Shown: piece after piece, positions 46,301 to 54,800 of the stretch
How positions within the stretch are numbered: position 1 is the first letter of the stretch
How the letters are laid out: each line of letters opens with the position of its first letter
Source of the DNA: Bacteroidales bacterium
Lineage (GTDB): Bacteria > Bacteroidota > Bacteroidia > Bacteroidales > F082
Reading direction: 5' to 3'
DNA: 64,000 nucleotides
NCBI GenBank assembly: GCA_013141455.1
Contig: JABFQW010000053.1
Coordinates: forward strand, 1 to 64,000
Notes under the pieces: generated by a model
What the model was told of the DNA's origin: nothing
Seen by the model: the letters and a program-made list of their open reading frames with translations, nothing else
The model's database searches: none
Translations under genes and position numbers: made by a program

Positions 46301-46725
46301 CTTACGAAAATACCACCGGCGGTTTGTTGTTGGATGGTGTTTATGCAGAAGGAACTGCACTTATAATAGGTGGTGAAAGTGTAGATGTATCTGGACAGCA
46401 GAACAGAACCCGGGTTGAGGGTGGTGACTACCGGGTATGGGGATATTCAAGAAACCCAAATTCTGCTTTCGTTTATGACGCTTCTTACCTTAAATTGCGT
46501 GAATTGATTATATCCTATTCCTTGCCTCAAAGTGTCATGGCAAAAGCAGGCTGGATACAAGGTGCTACCTTCAGCATTGTAGGTTCAAACTTATGGATAA
46601 TCATGAAGAATCTACCTCATGCTGATCCTGAATCAAGCCAAAGCTCTGGTAACGTACAGGGTTGGCAGTCAGGCGTTATGCCCAGTACCCGCAATGTAGG
46701 TTTCAGTGTTAATTTACAATTTTAA
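43360..46725 (+). CDS. SusC/RagA-type TonB-linked outer-membrane transporter
   Basis: An outer-membrane channel that, with its SusD partner, imports glycans or peptides using TonB energy. The 1121-residue protein has a signal peptide (to about residue 22), a carboxypeptidase-like regulatory domain (about 24-100; VTGKVTSSQDGLGMPGVSVVVKGT), the TonB-box/plug start DEVVVTALGITREKKSLGYA, the plug with RGSSSLTQNNQALFIVDGVPI, and a long C-terminal barrel ending in an aromatic residue (NVGFSVNLQF). Fifteen bases separate it from SusD. No glycosidase or regulator is adjacent, so the ligand is unknown. Confidence 0.97.
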   Translation: MRKSTIMLVFLLLAGVNFAFAQSRTVTGKVTSSQDGLGMPGVSVVVKGTIIGTTTDIDGLYTISVLPEHKALTFSFVGMTTKEVALGTQKTINIVLDPDVFQIDEVVVTALGITREKKSLGYATQEISGDELNTVKSDNFINSLSGRSAGVTVKANGNIGGSTNVIIRGSSSLTQNNQALFIVDGVPINNDNTNNQAQITGRNGYDYGNAASDINPNDIESMSVLKGAAATALYGARAANGVIIITTKKGTRVPGMKKGIGVTINSNITTGIIDKSTFPKYQQEYGAGYGQFYYSESDYPGFENYYDVDGDGTLDYTVPTYEDASVGQKFDPNITLFQWDSYDPASPNYMKKTPWVASGSEGPEYFFKNSLSLTNSVEISGASDNGTFRLSYTNLDQKGIMPNSHLKRNNFLFTGTYDVVKDLKVTASANYVNTNGLGRNSTGYSDNIMSSFRQWSQTNVNYKMQETVYNLTNRNVTWNPNSPFDLAPAYWDNPYWVRYQNYETDERDRIVGYLQADWKINSYLSLMGRASIDTYAELQEERKAIGSGSGEFGVGTTAGRFDVTSGYSRFDRSFMETNMDLMLRFYKAIGEELNLNAFVGTNIRRTKIDQVFASTDGGLIVPGQYSLGNSVNSMLAPEERLTEVGVNGVFASASLGYHNFLFIDATIRRDQSSTLPVDDNAYVYPSVSGSWLFSENLKQDWLQSGKFYLGYAKVGNDAPWGSIKDTYSQNPTFAGTALYSLPNTKNNETLLPENTASLEGGIELTMLQKRLRFDLSLYKTNTTNQIMPVSTSFATGYSFKYVNAGEVENKGIEVVLGGTPYSNKDFRWDINLNFAKNVNEVVSLEGDIKNLQIAALQGGVSINAKVGEPYGTILGTDFIYTDGEKTVGANGYYLRTGTSDKVIGNINPDWNAGLNNKFSYKNWSASFLLDYQKGGSIFSLDLWYGMATGLYAETVGNNDMGNPVRNPVEEIYDSKDKRTYTYENTTGGLLLDGVYAEGTALIIGGESVDVSGQQNRTRVEGGDYRVWGYSRNPNSAFVYDASYLKLRELIISYSLPQSVMAKAGWIQGATFSIVGSNLWIIMKNLPHADPESSQSSGNVQGWQSGVMPSTRNVGFSVNLQF

Positions 46726-46740
46726 TAAAACAGAGATACT

Positions 46741-48213
46741 ATGAAAAAAATAAATTTAATCTTATTGGTTTTGATCGGGATAACATTATCCTGCACAAAA
46801 AACTTTGAGGATTTCAATACAGATAAAAAAAGACCGGTAGAAGTACCGGGACAATTCCTGTTTGCAAATGCTCAAAAGGCCTTCGGAGACCAGACGGCAA
46901 GCACCAATGTAAACCTTAACAACTGGAAACTGTTTGCACAGTATTTTACAGAAACCACCTATACAGACGAAGCGAACTACGACGTTGTTAATCGTAACTG
47001 CGGTAGTTTGTTATTTCGCACCTATTATCGTGATATCCTCGTTGACCTCAAGGATGCCAAACGTGTGGTAACCGCTGAAGTTGCGGTTGGTGATGATGCA
47101 ATTGCTGTTAAACAAAACAGATTACTTATTATTGATATTCTTGAATGTTTTATTTATCAGGAATTGGTTGATATGTTTGGTGATGTTCCTTATTCTGAAG
47201 CACTCAATATCGAGAATTTGTATCCGGTGTATGATGATGCTTACAGTATCTATAAAGATCTGGTTACCAGAACCACATCTTCAGTTGCCGCTTTGAATGA
47301 ATCTTATGGCAGCTTTGGAGCCGATGATCTTTATTTTGGTGGTGATATCAGCATGTGGAAAAAATTCGGTAATACTTTATTGGTAAAATTAGCTATCAAT
47401 GTTTCAAATATTGATCCTGGCTACGCCGGATCAATCATTGAGGCAGCCTATGCCGGCGGTTTTGCCTATGGTGAACATTGCAGCATCACTTATCCTGGTG
47501 AATCAAACTCAAACCCTCTTTTTGTAGATATGATTCAGAGTGGACGTCATGATTTTGTTCCTGCCAACACCATTGTTGATATCATGAACAATCTTGAAGA
47601 TCCGAGAAGAGCAAGTTATTTTACACTTTGCGATACATCCAGCAATCCTGATGTTCAAAAACTGGTTTACAAAGGTGGTATCTATGGCGAAAGTAATCCT
47701 TTCGGACAGAACTCACATATGTCAGACGCAATTCAGGAATCGACTTTTCCAATGGTGATCATGGATTATACCGAGTTAGCCTTCTATCTGGCGGAGGCTG
47801 CTGAAAAAGGATTTTCTGTAGGTGGTTCAGCTGCAACCTGGTATGAAAATGGTATCCGTTCTTCTTTTGATACATGGGGTAATACAGCCGATGTTGATGC
47901 TTATTTAGGTAAACCAGAGGTAGCCTATGCAACTGCTGCTGGTACCTGGAAACAGAAAATCGGAACACAAGCTTATTTGGCATTCTATATTCGCGGTTTC
48001 CACGGATGGACATCGTGGAGAAGATTGGGTTTCCCGGTTCTAAACCTTCCTCCATCACCAGCTGAGTCTGCCAATGGTGAAGTTCCCCGCAGACATACTT
48101 ATCCTATCAATGAACAAACCTTGAATGAAGAAAATTACAATGCTGCTGCTAGTGCAGTTGGCGGTGATGAATTAAGTACACGTATTTTCTGGGATAATGG
48201 TGGTGATAAATAA
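46741..48213 (+). CDS. SusD/RagB-like lipoprotein (SusD-like_2 type)
   Basis: The surface lipoprotein lid of the SusCD transporter, which captures the ligand. The 490-residue protein has a lipobox ending at Cys18 (ITLSC) followed by TKNFEDFNTDKKRP, the N-terminal phrase typical of the SusD-like_2 subgroup. TPR-like helices follow with IIDILECFIYQELVDMFGDVPYSEA, and the late MDYTELAFYLAEAAEKGF. It ends just before a strong terminator. Confidence 0.95.
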   Translation: MKKINLILLVLIGITLSCTKNFEDFNTDKKRPVEVPGQFLFANAQKAFGDQTASTNVNLNNWKLFAQYFTETTYTDEANYDVVNRNCGSLLFRTYYRDILVDLKDAKRVVTAEVAVGDDAIAVKQNRLLIIDILECFIYQELVDMFGDVPYSEALNIENLYPVYDDAYSIYKDLVTRTTSSVAALNESYGSFGADDLYFGGDISMWKKFGNTLLVKLAINVSNIDPGYAGSIIEAAYAGGFAYGEHCSITYPGESNSNPLFVDMIQSGRHDFVPANTIVDIMNNLEDPRRASYFTLCDTSSNPDVQKLVYKGGIYGESNPFGQNSHMSDAIQESTFPMVIMDYTELAFYLAEAAEKGFSVGGSAATWYENGIRSSFDTWGNTADVDAYLGKPEVAYATAAGTWKQKIGTQAYLAFYIRGFHGWTSWRRLGFPVLNLPPSPAESANGEVPRRHTYPINEQTLNEENYNAAASAVGGDELSTRIFWDNGGDK

Positions 48214-48243
48214 AAATAGGGTTTAATATCTTAATAAATTGAG

Positions 48244-48279
48244 AACGGTTACATCTTTTAGGTGTAACCGTTTTTTTTA
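48244..48279 (+). terminator. Intrinsic terminator of SusC-SusD
   Basis: AACGGTTACA (48244-48253) and TGTAACCGTT (48263-48272) form a perfect 10-bp stem with a short loop, followed by eight T. Confidence 0.85.
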
Positions 48280-48287
48280 TATTGGAA

Positions 48288-48386
48288 TACTACCACCATG
48301 CCCCTCGCCCTCCCCAAAAACCGGACTATCCAGATATCCGCTGGGGTCTATAAACTTCAACGGGTTATTTACGCAGTAACTATACC
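48288..48386 (-). pseudogene. Fragment of an RHS core end (second RHS copy)
   Basis: The minus strand encodes YSYCVNNPLKFIDPSGYLDS followed by PVFGEGEGHGGS, nearly the same as residues around 1760-1795 of the giant RHS protein (52625-52720). Nucleotide identity is about 90 percent over 95 bp, in the same orientation. It is cut on one side exactly at the left end of an IS66 copy (48387) and on the other before the SusD terminator. It is the remnant of another RHS gene or of an orphan RHS tip. Confidence 0.8.
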
Positions 48387-48533
48387 GTATCCCTCCGACC
48401 AACCCATCTTGCTGAGTTGAATTTGACGGCTTAGTTTTGCCAGAAAAAATTCATATGCAAAACCAAGACAAGACAGCCGGGATGTTTGAACTTGTAGAAC
48501 AGTGGCAACAAAGCGGAAAGAGTCAACAGTAAT
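48387..48533 (+). mobile_element. Older IS66 copy, left fragment (interrupted)
   Basis: It begins with the IS66 end GTATCCCTCCGACC and contains the first about 28 codons of its tnpA gene, close to identical to the intact element that starts 147 bp downstream. The reading is broken by the insertion of that element at 48534. The continuation lies at 50894-50947. Confidence 0.88.
48526..48533 (+). repeat. Target site duplication ACAGTAAT, left copy
   Basis: The same eight bases follow the right end of the IS66 element at 50886-50893. Eight bp is the normal length for IS66. Confidence 0.88.
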
Positions 48534-48601
48534 GTATCCCTCCGACCAACCCATCTTGCTGAGTTGAATTTGACGGTTTAGTTTTGTTGAAAAAAATTCA
48601 T

Positions 48602-48859
48602 ATGCAAAACCAAGACAAGACAGCCGATATGTTTGAACTTGTAGAACAGTGGCAGCAAAGCGGAAAGAGCCAACAACAATTCAGTGCAGAGAACAACATC
48701 AAGCTGGCAACATTTGGTTATTGGGTGAAGAAACACCGTCAGCAAAAGGTTGCAGAGATTGGGTTTGCCAAAGTAGAGTTGGAACAACATTCAAACTCAT
48801 CCACAGCAGCCAGGATCGAGATTGAACTGGCCGATGGAATGGTGGTCAGGATATTTTAG
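48602..48859 (+). CDS. tnpA: IS66 accessory protein TnpA
   Basis: An 85-residue helix-turn-helix-like protein of the IS66 element, needed with TnpB for transposition. The block FELVEQWQQSGKSQQQFSAE followed by FGYWVKKHRQQK is typical. I chose the ATG at 48602 over an in-frame TTG at 48584. The same gene in the older copy is broken after about 28 codons by this insertion. Confidence 0.88.
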   Translation: MQNQDKTADMFELVEQWQQSGKSQQQFSAENNIKLATFGYWVKKHRQQKVAEIGFAKVELEQHSNSSTAARIEIELADGMVVRIF

Positions 48860-48868
48860 CACAGCCCA

Positions 48869-49225
48869 ATGCTTTTTGGACTCACAGGCCAAGCCCGTTT
48901 GTTTTTGTATGCCGGGCCAGCCGATATGCGCAAGGGCTTCGATGGGTTGAGCGGTCTGGTGATCAACAAACTCAAACAAAACCCGTTGTCGGGCGACATC
49001 TTCATCTTCATCAATCGCCCACGCACATTAATCAAGCTATTGGTTTGGGATCAAACCGGATTTGCTATCTGGCACAAACGATTAGAACAAGGTACTTTTG
49101 AGATGCCTTTGGTTGATCCTTCCAGTAGCTCAGTCGAAATAAACCGGCAGAAACTCATGCTAATTTTGGAGGGAATATCACTCAAAAACATTCACTCGCG
49201 TAAGCGGTATTCGATAGAAAAATAA
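48869..49225 (+). CDS. tnpB: IS66 accessory protein TnpB
   Basis: A 118-residue protein of the IS66 Orf2 family, recognised by LYAGPADMRKGFDGLSGLV and IFINRPRTLIKLLVWDQTGF, with KRLEQGTFEMP following. The function in transposition is required but not understood. It starts nine bases after tnpA ends. Confidence 0.93.
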   Translation: MLFGLTGQARLFLYAGPADMRKGFDGLSGLVINKLKQNPLSGDIFIFINRPRTLIKLLVWDQTGFAIWHKRLEQGTFEMPLVDPSSSSVEINRQKLMLILEGISLKNIHSRKRYSIEK

Positions 49226-49294
49226 TGCAAAAAAAAGATGAAATAAAACGTCTGAAAGCATTGTCAATTCAGGGGTTTTACGTATCTTTGTTTC

Positions 49295-50860
49295 ATGCAA
49301 AACGAACAGGAACTCTCTCCAAAAGAACTCGAAAAACAGGTTAAAATCCTTATACGGGAGAATAAGTTTGTTGAGAAGAAACTTCTTGTTTCGGAAGAAA
49401 AACTCCTGATTTCCGAAGAGCAGAAATCATCTCTTGAAGAAAAAAATAAATTCCTCGAGTTTCAACTTGCCCAAATGAAACGAATGCTCTTTGGTGCAAA
49501 ACGTGAGCGGTTCATCTCCAATACCACCGTTGATCAACTTACGCTTCCTTTTGAAGTGACAGAGACAATACCCGAACAGACGGTCGAAACAGAGCAGATT
49601 GCCTATACCCGCGAGAAAGCCAGGAAATCAAATCATCCTGGTCGTCTTGATTTTCCTGCCCATATTCCGGTTGAAGAAATCATCATCGAACCCGAACAAA
49701 GCACCCAGGGACTGGTATGTATCGGTCAGGAAATCACCAAAGAGTTAGATTATGTTCCGCCCAGATTGTTTGCCCGTCATTTTATCCGTAACAAATACGC
49801 ATTGCCCAATGGTGAAGGTATCATCATCGGTAAACTACCCAGCCGTCCAATCGAAAAAGGTATTGCCGGTGCAGGTCTGTTGTCAAATATCTTAGTTGAG
49901 AAGTTTGTTGATCATCTGCCTATCTATCGTCAGATAGAACGCTTCAAGCGTGAAGACATCAAACTACCTGCATCGACCATTGATAGCTGGATAACACAGA
50001 CAGCAGACCTTGTAAAACCTCTCTACGATCAGTTGAAACAGCTGGTGCTTGAGCAGGGTTACATCCAGGCCGATGAAACACCCGTAAAAGTGTTGGACAA
50101 AGATAAAAAAGGCACGACCCATCAGGGTTATCACTGGGTTTACAACGCACCTTTACAAAACGCTGTTTTTTACGATTACCGGCATGGCCGAGGGCGCGAG
50201 GGACCGGCTGAACTGTTGAAAAACTTTAAAGGCTATCTTCAGACAGATGGTTACAGTGTATATGATTGGTTTTCCAAACAACCCGGTATCACCCATGTAG
50301 GCTGCATGGCTCATGCCCGAAGGTATTTTGAAAAAGCATTGGACTATGACAAAGAAAAAGCCGGACAGGTATTGCACAAGATACAAACGGTTTATGCCAT
50401 AGAGCGAAAAGCCCGTGAAGAAAACATGTCGGCTGCCCAACGCAAAGAGTTGCGTCTTGATGAATCGTTGCCACTGATGAACGAGCTTGGAAAACTAATC
50501 GCATTATTCCAGAAGACAGCCGTTCCGAAGAGTCCGATGGGGATAGCTTTAGAATATACTTCAAAGCGTTGGGATATCCTGCTCAATTATCTATATGATG
50601 GATCACTTGAGATTGATAACAATTGGGTTGAAAATGCAATCAGACCAAATGCCCTGGGACGGAAAAACTATTTGTTTGCCGGATCGCACGAAGGCGCCAA
50701 ACGGGCAGCCATGTTCTATTCATTCTTCGGCACCTGCAAGAAGAATAATGTGAATCCGTATCAGTGGCTCAAAAAGGTCCTTCAGATGATACCCGACTAT
50801 CCTGCTAATAAACTCACCGACCTGCTCCCGCAAAATCTACTGCTATCACCGGAGATATAG
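49295..50860 (+). CDS. tnpC: IS66 transposase (DDE)
   Basis: The 521-residue transposase. An N-terminal coiled coil and zinc-ribbon-like region (about 1-150; IREN-rich leucine heptads) precede the catalytic part. First Asp in YIQADETPVKVL, second Asp in YLQTDGYSVYDW, with HVGCMAHARRYFEKA, and the Glu in DNNWVENAIRPNALGRKNYLF; the C-terminal IS66 domain has KNNVNPYQWL. The frame is complete and ends 25 bases before the right terminal repeat. Confidence 0.95.
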   Translation: MQNEQELSPKELEKQVKILIRENKFVEKKLLVSEEKLLISEEQKSSLEEKNKFLEFQLAQMKRMLFGAKRERFISNTTVDQLTLPFEVTETIPEQTVETEQIAYTREKARKSNHPGRLDFPAHIPVEEIIIEPEQSTQGLVCIGQEITKELDYVPPRLFARHFIRNKYALPNGEGIIIGKLPSRPIEKGIAGAGLLSNILVEKFVDHLPIYRQIERFKREDIKLPASTIDSWITQTADLVKPLYDQLKQLVLEQGYIQADETPVKVLDKDKKGTTHQGYHWVYNAPLQNAVFYDYRHGRGREGPAELLKNFKGYLQTDGYSVYDWFSKQPGITHVGCMAHARRYFEKALDYDKEKAGQVLHKIQTVYAIERKAREENMSAAQRKELRLDESLPLMNELGKLIALFQKTAVPKSPMGIALEYTSKRWDILLNYLYDGSLEIDNNWVENAIRPNALGRKNYLFAGSHEGAKRAAMFYSFFGTCKKNNVNPYQWLKKVLQMIPDYPANKLTDLLPQNLLLSPEI

Positions 50861-50885
50861 CAGATGTAGTTGGTCGGATGGATAC

Positions 50886-50893
50886 ACAGTAAT
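50886..50893 (+). repeat. Target site duplication ACAGTAAT, right copy
   Basis: Exact repeat of 48526-48533. Confidence 0.88.
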
Positions 50894-50947
50894 TCAGTGC
50901 AGAGAACAACATCAAGCTGGCAACCTTTGGTTATTGGGTGAAGAAAC
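50894..50947 (+). mobile_element. Older IS66 copy, right fragment
   Basis: It continues the interrupted tnpA gene (TTCAGTGCAGAGAACAAC and so on, with TTTGGTTATTGGGTGAAG), in register with the fragment at 48387-48533. The match ends at about 50947, where IS21-like sequence begins. The rest of the older element is gone. Confidence 0.85.
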
Positions 50948-50953
50948 TGATTA

Positions 50954-51078
50954 TTCCGGATCAAAGTGAGCCATTTATTCCTGACTAAAGTGAGCCACTA
51001 TATTGAGTTGTAATTGTCTTATTTTGACTTGATAATTGCGCAATAAGTTCACCTGACATTCCGGCATAAAGTGAGCCA
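50954..51078. repeat. Three repeats ending AAAGTGAGCCA, probably an IS21-family end
   Basis: TTCCGGATCAAAGTGAGCCA (50954-50973), TTCCTGACTAAAGTGAGCCA (50978-50997) and a shorter TTCCGGCATAAAGTGAGCCA (51059-51078) repeat in one direction. Multiple repeats of this shape at element ends are, in my experience, a mark of IS21-family elements in Bacteroidota. No istA or istB gene is left. Confidence 0.5.
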
Positions 51079-51083
51079 CCTGA

Positions 51084-51209
51084 TAAAATAATTGGTGGTG
51101 GATTATTGCTGCAACTGCTTTGGCTCATAGCTATACCCTTATTACCAATGATGAAAGGGATTTCAACAATATTGGAGGATAAAAAATAGTCAAACCCTTC
51201 AAGGTTTAA
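51084..51209 (+). pseudogene. C-terminal remnant of a VapC/PIN-domain toxin gene
   Basis: The frame encodes IIAATALAHSYTLITNDERD, then FNNIGG and a TAA (51180-51182), then KIVKPFKV and a second TAA. It is the end of a PIN ribonuclease, where the pattern AA-ALA...TLITND..DF.NI.G is conserved. The TAA sits where the family usually has Leu or Ile, so a single base change seems to have created it. The first 100 or so codons are missing, and IS21-like repeats abut it. The 241 bp from 51210 to 51450 show nothing I can identify. Confidence 0.65.
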
Positions 51210-51450
51210 AAATAAAAACAGTGCCATATCAATTAGAATACCGGATCTGTTGATACGATTTAAACAGCCACTGCAATTGTCAGTTGGGTTTCATCAAATC
51301 GGAGAAAAGTACAGATAACAGATCCTTTAATTGGGTGCAGGTTAGCAATCTGAATCCGTAATGGTGAACAAGAAACACCATTTATCAGCAACGAAGTTGA
51401 AAGCTACGCAGAAAGGGTCGTAGCCTTAACCTCATGGATCAGTGACACAT

Positions 51451-51861
51451 TCAGGAATTACGATCATGTAATAAATGTAATAACACCATGACTGCCAATG
51501 TTATAAAAAGAGACATGAAAACTACGGATAAAGATATTATAATACCGATATTTTCTTTCCTGCTGCTATTCTGATAATTAGGAATTACAACTTTCTCAAA
51601 TCTTTTGTTCTTAACATAAATACGATCAAATAACCACATGATTGATATGGCTATCAGAACTTGTATATAAATTGGTATAACTGATTTGAAAGATCTAAAT
51701 ATAAAAAATTCCACAATTGCATCTATACATATTAACCAAATTAGCATAGTTATACCTAATCCATATGATACCCTCTCAAGTGGTACTATTGCCTTAAAAC
51801 GTTTCTGCCTATTACTAAACCAGAGATAGAGGTAGTAGTATAAGAAATCAAATATTTTCAT
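51451..51861 (-). CDS. Small membrane protein after the RHS gene, candidate immunity protein
   Basis: A 136-residue protein with three to four predicted membrane helices (about 33-53, 60-78 and 105-130) and a basic loop with DRIYVKNKRFEKV. It starts three bases after the stop codon of the giant RHS gene on the same strand, the position where RHS toxins carry their immunity gene. I recognise no family. If the toxin tail acts at the membrane, a membrane protein would be the expected antidote; this is inference from position and topology. Confidence 0.6.
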   Translation of the reverse strand: MKIFDFLYYYLYLWFSNRQKRFKAIVPLERVSYGLGITMLIWLICIDAIVEFFIFRSFKSVIPIYIQVLIAISIMWLFDRIYVKNKRFEKVVIPNYQNSSRKENIGIIISLSVVFMSLFITLAVMVLLHLLHDRNS

Positions 51862-51864
51862 GAT

Positions 51865-54800
51865 TTATCGCCTCCTTTTATAATAATTGTATCCTTCGAT
51901 AGAAGCATCAATACCCATAGTTGAGAGGTTGTATATCAATTCTGCTTGCGCTCCTCCAAACATCCAGAACCCTATTTGTCCCATAGCTTCAACTCCATTC
52001 CACCAATTTTGGGTTGGATCTTGTCCGAACTTATTCAGGTTGTATGCTACACTTAAAGCACCAGTTAATCTACCAACCGTATGCAGAATGGGTATTTTTG
52101 AAATAACTTCATATTTTTTTTCTGAAACAGCATTGGATATTTTTTGTACTCCAACAACCACACCGGTTGTTAGGCTTATAGTATTATCAATAATATTGTT
52201 AACATCAAACGCACCTTCAAAAAACCCACCTCCAGGTAAAGAACCAGTGCTTACCCATATAGGTGTAAGACCCACTGCAGGTAAATTAACAGGAACAATT
52301 TGCCCTTTTTCATCAAGAACCACTTCATTATACATGTCATCTACTGGAACACCAACAGTAATCCAATAACCACCATCTCGTCTAATCTCATTCAAACTGA
52401 TTTTCCCTGATTGCCAATCTTGTCGCGTTGAAGGATTTGAATTCAATTTATTACCGATGTCCCAAGCCCCTTCACCATAACGATTATCAAATCCCAATCT
52501 ACTTGTTCTTTCAAAATTTTCAGATTCTGACCAATACTGGTTCACCCAGTTATTACCTGATACGGGTGTCATACCTCCTTTATACCCCGGTCCAAAATAG
52601 GGATTAGTGTATTCAATAACGGTACCACCACCATGCCCCTCGCCCTCCCCAAAAATCGGTCTATCCAGATATCCACTGGGGTCGGTAAACTTCAAGGGGT
52701 TGTTTACGCAATAACTATAGCGGTTGAAACTTTGCGAATAGGAAGGATTTTGTACAAACGGATCGGGCGAAAGGAAACGGGCTATGAATGGATCGTAAAC
52801 ACGACCATTCATATTTATAAGCTTAAACTCGTCCAGATGTTCATGGCCTGTGTAACCGCGGTCGAATAAGAACGAAGTAGGCATATTGGTAAAACTCCAA
52901 TCGGTAGCATTACGCCGTCGCCCCCATGGATCAAAACTTAGTTCTTCGATCACATTTCCTTTGCTGTCGGTGATGGTTTGGTAACTGCCCTGGTAATCTT
53001 TGTGAATGTATTTTATAATACCCGTATCTTTTTCAATTACATAAATGGCAAACAGACCATCACCTCCATATAAATAATGCAACTTTCGTTCCCGTCCCAG
53101 TTCATCCTTTTCAACTTCGTAATTACTGCCAATAAAGTATTTCTTTTTGTAGAATGTATTAATTCCTCCATTCGAAGTTTTGGTCAAAATTGAAATTTTA
53201 CGTGTTTCGTCAGGTCCATAGGTAATACTTAGCTTGGTCCTTCCATCGATATGTTTAATCGTGCTCACCTTGTTGAAAGGGGTATATTCAATATCCTGTT
53301 GACCGGCATTTTGCAGATAATCAGCGGTAGGTTGCACTATTCCACCAACAGCATGGGGGCCTCCTGTTGTTCCATTTACTTGATAAAGGTATTGATTGCC
53401 AACATCTGTCTTTTTTTCAATATTGCCATTATTCCCATATACAATTGCTGACGATTGCCCACCGTAAACTGACCATGAAGTCAAACGTGAATTCAGTATT
53501 TCAGTGTCATAAGTAAATGTTTCGTACAAATCGTCATTTGGAGTAGCTAAATCATTCAAATCCCTTCGCCAGTTAAGGTTACCCGTGGTTGCATCAAATT
53601 TATATGTCAGATTCTGAACATTTCGACTTGTTGTAATTTTAACAGGCAAACCATACACATCATAATCTTTTGTAGTTGTCAAATCATTGCCCAACAAATA
53701 TTCCTTTATCTGACCTCGTGCATTCATTTTATTCAGTTGCCATAATGGTTCATTGGTTCTGCCATCAACTACTTTACAAAGATAACCGTTTTTGTATTCG
53801 TAATTATTCGCGTAACCTGATGGCCATATCTCATTTTTTAGATTTCCAAATATATCATATGCATAGTTTGAAGTAAATGTATTACCTTCAATAGTTTCTG
53901 ATTTTGAAATAAGCCGTGTAAACTGATCGTAGGTAAAAGAACTTGAAATACCGTTCCAACCGGTAATAGTTTTAGGTAATCCAAGACTATTTATTCCATC
54001 ATAAGTATAGGTTGTAATTTGAACAGGGTCATTAAGTTTTTTTTCGGTTAAACGACCAAGGACATCATATTTCATCATATAGTTATTGCCTTTAGCATCA
54101 ATTTGCGAAAGTAACTCACCAAAAGGATTGTACTTATACGATGTTAAACCGGCATCGGGATCAACAAGACTATCCTGAAAACCTGCAGGATTATAAAACA
54201 TCGTAATTATGCTTTGGTTTGCTCCTTCACCATTAGTAATCACTATTGGTTTACCGGCACTGTTGTATTTGTATGAAATGATACCACTTGTATCACCAGC
54301 AGCAATTGTATTGCCTACTGCATTTATATTAGTGAAACTGCTTTTCCCGGTGGTCAGGTTTCTGGTGACAAAAGTAAGATCCCTATAAACGTATTCTATT
54401 TCAGCATTATCCGCTATTACTTTTTTAACCTGACCTGTTGGCAAATATTGAAACCTGGTTTTCAATGCCGTTTCACCTGCAAAATATGGTTCAGTTTGCT
54501 CCTTTAATTTTCCTTGGCCTGTTTCAGCAGCTCCGTAATACACCTTGTTCATATATGCTTTTGTTGTTCCGTCAAAAGTGTATGCAACCTGCTTATGATC
54601 TCTGCCGGTATTGTCATAAAAAGTAAGGGCTTCCTCCTGACCAGATGCTTGATTCATCGTATAGAACAAACCAAATGGTGGGTTGTCAACATGGCCATCA
54701 GACCAATGCAATTCATTAACAATCTGATTTCCATCCGGTAAAACTGTTCTGTTCAAGCGTCCGAATGAATCGTAACTATATTCAGTGGTAAGTCCGTTTA

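Larger units (their letters stand above)
48534..50885 (+). mobile_element. Intact IS66-family insertion sequence
   Basis: A 2352-bp element with imperfect terminal inverted repeats (left GTATCCCTCCGACCAACC; right, read inwards, GTATCCATCCGACCAACT), three genes in the usual order tnpA, tnpB, tnpC, and a perfect 8-bp target duplication. It is inserted in the tnpA gene of an older copy of the same element. All three genes are open, so it may still be active. Confidence 0.93.

Noticed and set aside
43360-48213. Complete polysaccharide utilisation locus
   Set aside because: SusC and SusD are present, but no glycosidase, lyase, sulfatase or hybrid regulator is adjacent; the GH3 enzyme lies about 19 kb away in another operon.
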